Shown here: in pieces, positions 11,572-21,137 of the stretch | How positions within the stretch are numbered: the first letter of the stretch is position 1 | Layout: each line of letters begins with the position of its first letter | Source of the DNA: Taiwanofungus camphoratus | Lineage: Eukaryota; Basidiomycota; Agaricomycetes; Polyporales; Taiwanofungaceae | Assembly: GCA_003999685.1 (NCBI GenBank) | Contig: CP021230.1 | Coordinates: 1,178,001 to 1,242,000 of the forward strand | Direction of reading: 5' to 3' | DNA length: 64,000 bases | Made by a program: the position numbers and the translations under genes | The notes under the pieces: model-generated | What the model saw: the letters and a program-made list of their open reading frames with translations, nothing else | Database searches by the model: none | Told to the model about the DNA's origin: nothing

Positions 11572-14143
11572 TGATAGGCACCAGGCCCTTCTAGGCCCTG
11601 CGGAGTGCTCTCACTCGACCCTAGAACCTTAGTCATGGCTTCGATGCCACTCGACGCATCCAATACCACCTGAAAGGCCACCGCGGGACTCTTCAATAGC
11701 TTCGAATCATGCCACAGCCACTTCACCAATTCTGGTCCGACATTCCAGCGCACAGTTCTCTCTACGCACAATGTGCCACACGCAGTCACCACTCAAAGTC
11801 CTCACATGTGACCGGTCACACCACCCCGATATTGTTCGATCAGCTTCGACATGCCACTCAATGCACTCGATAACACTACGGCCACAGGTTTCGTCTTAGT
11901 CTATGTACATTCCTTTGTCTCAGCCTTACTAGTGACATCAGTATAGTAGCCACTCCCTCTACGAGCTATTCCGTAGTACACAAGTAGTTAGGATGCCACT
12001 CATACTATGTCACTCCTGATGCGCCTTACATTATAGTAAAGCAGTGTAAACGTGATGTACGACATCTCCAACCAACAGAGAAGTTTTCCCCATTCCACAG
12101 AGCTCAAGAAGAGCACCTTTGACACAGTCTCCTACTGCGTTGATAGGTCCAGTACAACTCCATGCTCCGAATTTGCGTATTTTCGGTCTCCCCCCCCTTT
12201 CTCGGAATGTACTGCCGAGTTTCGGAAGTCTGAATGTCATAACGAGGACAGAGAGCTCTATTCAATCACTAGGGAGTGCCCTAACTCGGCAGGCAGGTGC
12301 ACTGCATATGTCTACTCACGCCTTGGCAATCCGGCCTTCCTATCCAGGAAGAACAATGGGATTTCCGATGATAGAAGGTCTGTCTGACACTCCGGAAGTC
12401 CTGTTGAAGAGAAGTGGTCCCTCATGCTCTAGAATGCATGCCAGCAGCCTCCCCTAGCATCCTCCTGACCTCTGATGAGTCTGGGCCATTAGTTGAGATC
12501 AACCGAGAAAAGGTACTTCAGTTTTCGGTCTTTGGTCCTCAGTTCTGATTCTCGGTCTCTCAGTCTGGAGTCCTGGCCTCTTGTTCATGATGTCCATATG
12601 ATCCCTTGGTATGGCCTAGACCCCCTATGCATCGGCTTGATGGTTCAGCACTCCTAGGTCCCTGTTCCTCTCAAGGTCTGGTTAGATAGCCCATCTTCCA
12701 TATGATGATCTCTAGATAAGCATCCCTCACCCTGTGCCATTCCCCAGTAACCTTTCTACTGCATTCAGAGTCCCTGTTTTATGTCCTACTTCAGTTTAGT
12801 TCCCCATATGGTACGCTGATTGGATCCTAGATTTTATGATTTTCAGTTTGTTTTTGGTTTCTTTGGTTTTATTTTGCATAAGATACTTTGACACCACGGA
12901 CCCCTTATGTAGTCTCCTGTACCTATCAGATGGGAGAGAAGATACGTGCTCCTGTCTTGTCTCACAGAATCTACAGACTTGTCCCCCAGAGTTCAGATTA
13001 GGGCTTCCCTACAGTCTGACAAGGTTTCCCTCCATTGTATCTACGCATTTCGTCAGCCAGCAGTCCTATTATATCGTATATCACAGCAGTTCTACATCCT
13101 CTACGTCCTACATTCCCAAAGTTGGAGTAACTTCGGTCTGAGTAACCAGCCCCCCTCCTTCTTCTCATCCGGCGTGCCTTTGCCCTCATTATACCCCATA
13201 GGCACGTGTTGTGTACAGTTCAGTCTATCAGTTATTGGCTACACCAGCTCTACGTCTCATTTCTACGCCATCAGCCCTCAGCAGTATCCCCTATCCTGAT
13301 TACATCAGTTTTCGGTTTATCTTTCAGTTTTCGGTTTACCATCAGTGCGCCCTCAGTTCCTTCGACTCCTTTGCACCTGGCCGGCATTTGACCAGCCTGC
13401 TGTCATCGGATTAGAAGACCACACTCCTACCTTCCTGGGACTGTCCACACCTCGGCATAAAATCCTGTCATGCAGGATTCATTGGCCCCTTACTCCTCTG
13501 CACACACTAGACTTTTAGGCCCCTGACAGTGGTCTAGGTAGTTTCTCTGTCGTGTTCCCTCACTTACCTCTTCCTCTGGTATCCTTCACAGATACCCCAC
13601 CACTTTAGCTCTCTCTACTCATCAGGACGCGTCGGACCTACTCCCTAGGTTCATCCCCACAGTTCAGGACTCCCTAGGTCGTATCAGCATTCTACAGCTT
13701 CTTTCCGTCTTCGATTACGTTCGAAGAGTTGTGTCTACACTCCGCTTTCTACAGTCTCTTGAAGGGTTGCGTCTCACCCATCTTCGACCTCCATTGAAGG
13801 GTTGCGCTCAGTCTTACGTCCGCCTTCGACATCTGTCAAAGGATTGCATCTATATCTTTTCTCTAACCCAAGCCCGCCCTCTACAGTAACTGAGGGGCTG
13901 CGTATCAGCTAAGTCCACCCATTTAAGCCTTCCCTTAGTACAGTACCATAGCACATTGAAGCTACGTCGAGCAGTCATGACACACGTCATAGGTCATCGA
14001 AGACCTTCATAGACGTTTCTCGACCCATTTGAGATCAGAAACCCTTTGCTGCTGACTCTCCCCTGCGCACTAACTAGTACTATAGCTTTCCAGCTTCTCT
14101 AGGCCATACACAGTTAGGGGTTGGAGTGTTATAGTTCATATCA
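11572..14143. mobile_element. Solo LTR-C, inverted, with LTR-D inserted
   Basis: Reverse complement of the 4577-5554 LTR: it begins TGATAGGC at 11572 and ends CATATCA at 14143. The 4-bp duplication is atgt (11568-11571) and acgt (14144-14147), one copy changed by a CpG-type transition. Gag of Gyp1b lies on both sides. The 1546-bp LTR-D interrupts it; without that it is about 1.02 kb, close to the 978-bp copy. Confidence 0.85.
12141..13686. mobile_element. Solo LTR-D (1546 bp) nested inside LTR-C
   Basis: The termini are TGATAGGTCC and CGTATCA, flanked by a 4-bp duplication gcgt/gcat (12137-12140 and 13687-13690). LTR-C sequence breaks off before it and resumes after it when compared with 4577-5554. 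No coding region is visible; frames within are short. The agttttcggtt motif recurs several times. It is the only copy in the window. Confidence 0.75.
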
Positions 14144-15017
14144 ACGTATCATGCCAGATACATGCATCCTGCCCTCCTTTCATGAGAGCTACCATATAAG
14201 TGATCTTTGTGTCATTGCTTAATCCCTGATTGTTGGTGGCAGTCAAATAGTGCTCCACCCGCTGGAGAAAACACTCCAAATCCTCTCCTTGTCCAGTGAA
14301 CGGATCTGGTGCAGAAATGTTGAGCTTAAGGGGTTGACTCCCCTGTTGCTGTTGCACCAAAAGGTGTGCTATGAGCACCTTGAGCTCTGCTCTGGTCATG
14401 GTTGTGATAGTCACCATAGTGGTAGGTGTGGTAGATGTAATGGGGGTGGTAGGAAGTGAGAGAGGGTTAGGGGTGATGGGTGTGGCTATCAACAGTGTCA
14501 AAGGTATCAATGTGGGAAAGAAACCAGCTGGGTCTCTTTCATCTGGTGGAGGGTTACATCTGAAATAGGAGGCTAGTTTCTCCTGTGCTTGTTGAGCCGA
14601 AATTGTTTCTGTCCATGAAAGTGAAGAGTTGGGGTAGATCGGATCAAGGTTCTGACCAACAAAGGTCCCTTGTAACCTGTCGTATAAGAGTGGCACACTG
14701 TCTGCTGGAGTCGGCAAGCCCCAAACTGTGGGGTTGACTGTCTCAATTGAAGACATGATGTCCAAGTAGTCATCAAGCGAGTACTCAGGTATGAAGGGAG
14801 AGATCGCAAGATACAAGTATTGAATTGCTAAAATCCTGCTAACCAGATTGAACTTAAGGTCCAACCTACAAAGTACAGGGCCTTATATACATATTCTACT
14901 CTGTGCACAGACCATGGCATGTAATCTAAGAAGCAGCATGAGTAAGCATAAATAAGGCGATATGAGTCATTGGGCCGTATTAGCAATATGTATGCATAAG
15001 ACAGAATGTGTGAGCGG

Positions 15018-15233
15018 TGATGAGCACAGACAATGGCTGAACCAAGAAAAGGGCGACACTAGCAGAATCTGAACCTGCATCCTTTCAACTGGCCTTCCAA
15101 TGCTTTAGACCATTAAGCTATAGTGTCAGTCAAACCGAACACTTGTTAGGTGAATGTGGGTACAAACCACTGAAGGCTTCGAACTCCCTCTGGGTATAAA
15201 CCACTAAAGGCTTTGAACTCCCCAGTCTTATCA
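15018..15233. mobile_element. 216-bp LTR-like element carrying a tRNA-like sequence
   Basis: Comparison with the LTR-A copies at 10754-11307 and 15590-16144 shows a precise extra block. It begins TGATGAGCACAG and ends CAGTCTTATCA, with 4-bp flanks gcgg (15014-15017) and gcag (15234-15237). These TGAT...ATCA ends and 4-bp duplications match the LTR-C and LTR-D insertions. Inside are a 73-nt tRNA-like sequence (15055-15127, minus) and a direct duplication of a block of about 33 bp (about 15152-15222). It could be a very small LTR element (TRIM-like), reduced to one LTR, or a tRNA-derived SINE whose ends resemble an LTR by chance. Confidence 0.7.
15055..15127 (-). tRNA. tRNA-like sequence (73 nt) inside the 216-bp element
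   Basis: On the minus strand it folds as a cloverleaf of exact tRNA length. The acceptor arms GACACTA and TAGTGTC pair perfectly; the D arm is GCTT/AAGC; the T arm is GCAGG/TCTGC with loop TTCAGAT. Internal promoter boxes are near consensus: A box TAGCTTAATGG and B box GGTTCAGATTC. The anticodon arm is weak (TTGGA against TTGAA, with one mismatch), and the loop AGGCCAG lacks the usual U33. It is therefore probably not a working decoding tRNA but a pol III promoter-bearing relic. Confidence 0.6.
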
Positions 15234-15438
15234 GCAGGGCCCAATATGAGTCAGTGTCCATGAGTGAGCGAGGCCCATCCAGGGCCCGTACAAGAAGCAG
15301 CCATGAGTCAATAGACTGTGCAAAAAAGCTGGACCTACTCAAGGCCCATCTAGTAAGTGAAAGGTCACAATCTGAGGTCCGACCAATAAGATACGAGAGG
15401 AAAGAAATTGTATCATCAGTGTTGTTACTAGCCAATAG

Positions 15439-16394
15439 TGATACAAATTAGTATCTTAGACTGCTATCCGAGAGACGGCCTAGCCATGACAGAGGGTGGT
15501 GAGGACTTATGAACGATATAGTCTGAGCCATGTGAAGTTCTGAAGGTGTCGAACCGAGCGGTGGCAAGACACGAATATGATATGGTAACTGATACAAACT
15601 GGTATCAACGACCGGAAAGCCTCGAACGTGAGGACCTGGATACTGGAGATAGTAGTGAGGCTTTATGGACACTGTGTATGTCCTCCCTGGGTGAAGTCGA
15701 TAGAGTCGAGCGAGTACTCAAGTACGAAGCGAGAGGTCGCAAGATACGAGTATAAGATTGCTAGTGGCAACTAGCTACTTGGTAACCAGATCGAACTTAA
15801 GGTCCGACCTACAAAGTACAGGGCCTTATATACGTATTCTACTCTGTGCACGGACCATGGCACGTGGTCTAAGAATCAGCATGAGCAAGCGTAAGTAAGG
15901 CGATATGAGTCATCGGGCCATATTAGCAATCAGTAAGTGTAAGACGGAATGTGTAAGCGGGGCCCAATGTGAGTCAGTGTCCGTGAGTAACCAGGGCCCG
16001 TCCGGGGCCCGTACCGTAAGCAGTGATGAGTCAAGATGCTGCGCAAAGAAGCTGGGCCTACCCGAGGCCCGTTCTAGGAGCGAAAGGTCGCAGGACCGTT
16101 CCGAGATCCGACCGATAAGATATGCGATAAAAGAAATTGTATCAGTAACCAGATCAAACTTAAGGTCCGACCTAACTAATACATGCCTATATATATATAT
16201 ACTAATACAGACAACAAGCACGGACCAAGTACTACACTAGGGCAGGTAGTCCATCAAGTGGTAAGACTAGTGGTACAAAGATAATATGAGTCATCGCGCC
16301 ATATTAGCAATCGGTAGGCATAAGTGGAATGTGTAAACGGGGCCCAATATGAGTCAGAGTCTATGAGGTAAGCATAATGCGAGTAATTGTTTCA
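15439..16394 (-). mobile_element. 3' LTR of Gyp2 (LTR-B) interrupted by a solo LTR-A
   Basis: TGATACAAATTAG at the left and AATTGTTTCA at the right match the 5' LTR at 52780-53171. A G-rich polypurine tract (minus strand, 16395-16410) abuts it, as expected for a 3' LTR. The LTR-A insertion at 15590-16144 accounts for its extra length. Confidence 0.85.
15590..16144. mobile_element. Solo LTR-A (555 bp) inside the 3' LTR of Gyp2
   Basis: Termini TGATACAAACTGG and AAATTGTATCA, with a perfect 5-bp duplication gtaac (15585-15589, 16145-16149). The intact 5' LTR of Gyp2 has a single gtaac at this position. It is the same family as the LTRs of Gyp1 and Gyp1b. Confidence 0.9.
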
Positions 16395-16410
16395 ATACCC
16401 CCCTACTAAG
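16395..16410 (-). other. Polypurine tract of Gyp2
   Basis: The minus strand reads AGTAGGGGGGTAT directly against the LTR start TGAAACAATT. This is the usual plus-strand DNA priming site and confirms the element's orientation. Confidence 0.7.
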
Positions 16411-16781
16411 ATTGAACTCCAGTCAATCCCATTTGATTTTCTGAATTGAATATGAAATGTGAAAGAAATGCGGATGTTGCACCGCGTACCATGAGGGTGT
16501 TTCACCTTGAACTTCTGAATGCGAGTGTTTCATTGCGTACCAATGCAAGCATGTGGCCTCCGGGTAAGGACCCAGCGAGGTTGCAGCCACCGCCTCCGGT
16601 AAGCAAGTCCCTTATTGCTCACCATCACTGTATAGTTCTAGGACATCATCGTCCCAGTCATCATCATTGAGGTGTGAGTTGGTATGTTGGTTGAACCATT
16701 TGCGGTGGTAAGAGGGGGGTGGGGAGCGGGGTTGGGTAGCAGTGGGAGGGGGTACGACAGGTGGAGGGGTGAAACACTCTG

Positions 16782-17878
16782 TCATTCCCCAGTGAAATGG
16801 TCCAGTGGTCGCCCCAGGTTCCGGCATATGAGAGGGGTATGGGGTGTTGACACGAGTGCCGGGTCAGTGCGGGGTTCCGATCGTCCTTGGACTCTGGGGC
16901 GTCGAGATGGCAGGGTTCGAGGTGGATTGGTGGGGGCGGAGACAGGTACTGGAGCAGGGATTGGGGGAATCAGATTGTTGACAATATTCCGCAAGAGATC
17001 TTCCCCGGGTGAAGCGGCAGAGGGAGGTGCAGACACGTGATAAACACTGGTGCATTCTCGTGATAAATGGACTGGAGCCAGACGGTGGCACCGAGTACAT
17101 CTGTACTGGGGGCAGTCACGCATCCAGTGTTGCATGCTCCCGCAGGTATGGCATTGGCTGCACGGGCACCATCTGGGTCCCAGGCACATGTGGGCTGGGA
17201 GAGAATTCACTCGACTGGTTGGGGCTCCAGTGGACTGTTGTCCAGCTGGGGAGTCGATGAAGGTTTGGAGCGGGTTCTCGGATAGGGGCGGAGGAGTGGG
17301 AGAGATGAGGACGACCTCTGGTTGATCTCGGCAGATGAACTTCAGGTGTTCAGGGTGGCAATGGGGAGGGATCATGTGGCGCATATGATGGGCGACATTC
17401 ATGTCGTCCAGGGTTTGAAGGGTTCGGACCACCTTGAAGTCCAGGAGTCGGATCTGATCCTTCCACAGAGCGAGCTGGTGGGTTACATTGCTGATAGTCC
17501 CCAAGTATTCCAGGCAGGCATCAAGGTAGTCACCGAAGGCCTCGTACTCTTCGACATTGTTGCGGGTGCGGGGTTGGGCAAGGATGAGATGGGTGATGTC
17601 CGAGGCTTGGGTTTGGAGCAGGTCCAGCAGCATGGGGTTGCAGTCGTAGATATTGCAGGGCCGATAGAGGACGTCAGTGGGGTTTGGGAGAGCTCCAGGT
17701 GGGGTTTGTGAAGGTGGGCTGCTGTGATGATGCGTTGAATGTTCAGGGTAGGTGGAGAAGGTGGTGCGGTAGTAGAGGATCCCGAGATGGAGGTGCGTGT
17801 TCCCCTTCGACTATCTCTGAGGGCTTGAGCGTTTGCTCGAGCTCGGGCATGAGCGGCTTGGTTGGACTGGCGGGGCAT
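16782..17878 (-). mobile_element. Extra zinc-knuckle ORF of Gyp2, between pol and the 3' LTR
   Basis: Part of the Gyp2 fossil. After the chromodomain and before the 3' LTR is a further coding region of about 1.1 kb on the element's strand, in two overlapping frames. Its start resembles gag-type basic and Ala-rich sequence, followed by a helical region. It then has two zinc knuckles, CHTCGSMQHWMRDC (C-x2-C-x4-H-x4-C) and CTRCHRLAPVHLSREC (C-x2-C-x6-H-x4-C), and a Pro-rich tail. No membrane segment or envelope-like feature is seen. Position three after pol is where envelope-type genes sit in some Gypsy relatives, but this protein is nucleic-acid-binding in appearance. Function unknown; it may carry a break. 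Confidence 0.6.
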
Positions 17879-20800
17879 AGCGAGTAATAGTTCGAGGGGT
17901 GAGGTTGCAATTTGACTTAACTCAGGTTCTTTCTCTGTTTATATGCTTCCAGGTTTTCGTCCGCAGTTCCAGTTAAATTGGCTTCCGGTTCCCATGAGTC
18001 GTCGGCTGATGAGTAACCTTTCCACCTGACTCTATACTCGTGGCGGTTTCTCTGTAAGTTCTCCCAATGTCCGATGATGGCTTCTACTTCGTAGTTGTCT
18101 TCTCCTTTGATAAGCTCCAGGGGTGGCCTCATGTAGTTAGGCCCATGGGTCTCCATTTCTGAATAAGGTGAGAGAAGAGTAGCATGGAAGACCGGGTGTA
18201 TTCGCCATGACTTGGGAAGTTTTAGCCTGTAGGAGACCGGGCCTAGCACTTCTGTGACTCAGAAAGGGCCTTCTCGTCTAGGGGCCAGTTTCCTGGATGG
18301 GTACGGCAGTTTTAGGTTTTATGAGTCTAGCCAAACCTGCTGGCCTTTGCAAAACCCAGTTCTATGGGGTTTTACATGTTTTGCGAGCACCGTTTGTGCA
18401 AGTTCCATTGCTGAGTGAGCTTCTTCTCGGATCTTTTGCAGGTTTCTTAACTGATACGCTGCGCTGGGCATGTCCGTCCTGGGGTGTACAGTGGGGATTC
18501 CTTGGGGGTCAAATCCCATCATCACCTTGAAGGGTGAGGATTTGATGACAGAGTGTTCCCTGGAATTGTGAGCGAATTGGGCCATGCTTAGTAAGGAGGA
18601 CCACTTATCCGGGTTGTTGCTTGTGAAGCATCTTAAGTAGATCTCCAGCTCTTGGTTGACACGCTCTGTTTCTCCATCTGTTTGAGGATGAAACACCGTG
18701 CTCATTGCGGATTTTACCCCTGTCATTTGACATAGTTCCTGGAAGACTTTTGATGTGAATTGTGGTCCTCGGTCACTGATCACTTTGTCTGGTAAGCCAA
18801 ACCATTTATAGACTTCTTGGTACAGGGCTTCAGCTGTTCCGGATGCGTCAATTGTTTTGTTGCATGGTATGAAAATTACCCCCTTTGTAAGGTCGTGGTC
18901 CACAATGACCAGAATACTGTCAAAGCCATTTGAGACTGGGAGGTCTGTGATGAAGTCGCAACAGAATGTGCTGAATGGAGTGGCATGTCGTGTGGGTTTG
19001 ATCAGGAGGAGGGCTGGCCGTGTAGAGTGAGTGTTTACCTTCATTTGTTGACAGGTTCCGCAGCCTTTTACATAGCGGGCGATGAAGTCTGCCATTCCTG
19101 GCCACCAGTAGTCTCGACAGAGGAGTTCAAGTGTTTTCTGGATGCCGGGGTGTCCAGCCAAGGGCAGGTCGTGGTAGTTGGATACAACTTTTCGTCGGAG
19201 TGTTTCATCTAGGGGAATGTAGGCTTTATTATCATAAAGGAGGTCGCCGTCAAAGATTGACCAATGATTGTTGAGGCCCTCTTTCGCGTTCCTCATGCCT
19301 TCCACATAGAGCGAGTCATCTGCACATACTTCAGCGATGGAGGCACGGAGGCCTACGTCGATGGCAGCTACCCAAACTTTGTCCGGTAGAATGGTGACAC
19401 CTTGGTTGTCTGATGATCCATCATCATGGTCGAGTCATCGGGAAAGGGCATCGCTTTGCACCATCTGTGACCCTGGAACATGGACCAAGTGATAGTCAAA
19501 CTCGTAGAGTCGTAAAGCCCATCGCGCTTGATGTCGGTTGAGATTTTGGGCTGTCTTCCAGTAGGTTAGATTTTTGTGATCGCTATAAATCATTACTGGG
19601 TGTGGGCTTCCAATAAGAAGGTGGCTCCATTCATTGAGTCCTAGCATAACCCCCATAAGTTCTCGGTCGTATACGTCATAGTTCCGTTCTGCAGCTGTCA
19701 TGCTTTGAGAGATGTAGCCGCAGGGGTGCCAGTCACCGTTTTCGTCCTTTTGTCACAATACTGCTCCAGTAGCAAACTTTGATGCATCAGTTTCCAGGAC
19801 GAAAGGTTTTTCAGAGTCGGGCATTTGTAGGACCGGTTGCTCCAGGAAAGCCTTTTTCAAGGCTTCAAACACATCCTGCTGTTCTTGGTCCCAGTGCCAT
19901 TTGATGTCTTTACGAGTTAGCGATATGAGGGGCTGTGCCAGATGTGAAAACCTGTGGATGAATCTGTGGTAGAAGTTCCCAAAGCCGATAAACGATCTGA
20001 CTTTCCTAAGGTTCTTGGGAACGGGCCAATCCTTAATACCAGCTACCTTGACAGGGTCCATGGCAAGTTGTCCGGGTCAGATGATCATTTCAAGGAATTC
20101 GACCTCTTGTACATCAAACTTGCATTTTTCTGGTTTAAGGTAGAGGTCGTGTTCCTGAAGGCACTCAATTACTCATCATGTTTGTCGTTTGTGTTCATTA
20201 GGGTCCGTTGAATAGATTAGGATGTTGTCCATGTAAATGGCGAGCCATCCTTCTTTTAACATATCTGCGAAAACCGTATTCATCATCCTTTGGAAGGTAG
20301 CGGGGGAGTTACACATGCCAAAGAACATCACCAGGGGTTTGTAAAGTGAAGGAGGTCCCTCTCCTGCCACAGGTACCGTAAAGGCAGCTTTCCATTTGTC
20401 GCCCTCTTTGATGCGGACATTGTTGTATCCCTGCCAGAGGTCCATTTTTGTGAAGATAGTTGCCTTGTTCAGTCTTTCCAGTAGTTCAGAAATGAGAGGA
20501 AGGGGATATCTGTCCTTGATGGTTCCTTCGTTAAGTTCACGGTAGTCCTGGCAGGGCCGGTATCCGCCGTCTTTCTTTTTGACGAAAAAGAAAGGGCTTG
20601 CCAGGGGTGACTTGGACAGGCGTATGTATCCCTTCTGCAGGTTTTCCTCTAGGAATTTGTCCATTTTGACCCATTGATCTCGGTTGAGGAAGTATATGGA
20701 TTGCTTAAAGTCCTTGTATTCCTCTTTGAGATTTATCTCATGGTCATGTTCCATATGTCGAGGGAGCCGTGCCGCCGTGTGTTTATCGAATACTGGTAGT

Positions 20801-20903
20801 AAGTCATGAAGATAAGAAGGGACTAGTTCTTCAATGGGTTTTTCCTCCTTTGCATGTTCCTTTACCGCTAATTCTGTTGCCGTAGTCAGTTGTCCTATGT
20901 CGT

Positions 20904-20911
20904 GAGTGATC
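20904..20911. repeat. 8-bp target duplication of the giant hAT, left copy
   Basis: gagtgatc, repeated exactly at 50472-50479. Gyp2 sequence runs up to it here and resumes after the other copy. Confidence 0.92.
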
Positions 20912-21137
20912 TAGTGTTGCCGCGGCTCGGCTAGTCGCAAACCGACTACAGCGAGCTGCGACTTTCCCACGTCACGGCTCAGCTGCAACTCGGCAAGTCG
21001 CGGCTCATGATCAGCTCAGCTATGAGCCGCGACTTGCAGTCGACTTAGGTTGGTGCGCGACTTAGTCGACTAGAAGCCGACTGTAAGTCGACTATATCAT
21101 ATGTAATATGACAAATTATATTGATATTATACACTAC
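20912..21137. repeat. Left end of the giant hAT: TIR and subterminal repeats
   Basis: After the terminal repeat come multiple short motifs in both orientations: agtcgcggct, gagccgcgactt, gtcgact and agccgact. The right end (about 50300-50471) carries the same vocabulary. Such subterminal clusters are the usual binding sites of hAT transposases. Confidence 0.75.

Larger units (their letters stand above)
11308..15415 (-). mobile_element. Gyp1b: Ty3/Gypsy fossil, gag and 5' LTR part only
   Basis: Minus-strand gag of the same clade as Gyp1 (about 11.31-11.57 kb and 14.14-14.76 kb), followed by a 5'-side LTR-A (about 14768-15415) ending TTGTATCA. The leader and the adjoining part of the LTR are missing. 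It is interrupted by the LTR-C/LTR-D nest and by a 216-bp element. Its pol part was displaced to the left by Gyp1 and is not in the window. It is broken, with several breaks, and is among the oldest insertions here. Confidence 0.85.

Noticed and set aside
15055-15127. A working tRNA-Gly gene (apparent GCC in the loop)
   Set aside because: The anticodon stem is weak, U33 is absent, and the sequence sits inside a repeat-like insertion; the tRNA-like call is safer.
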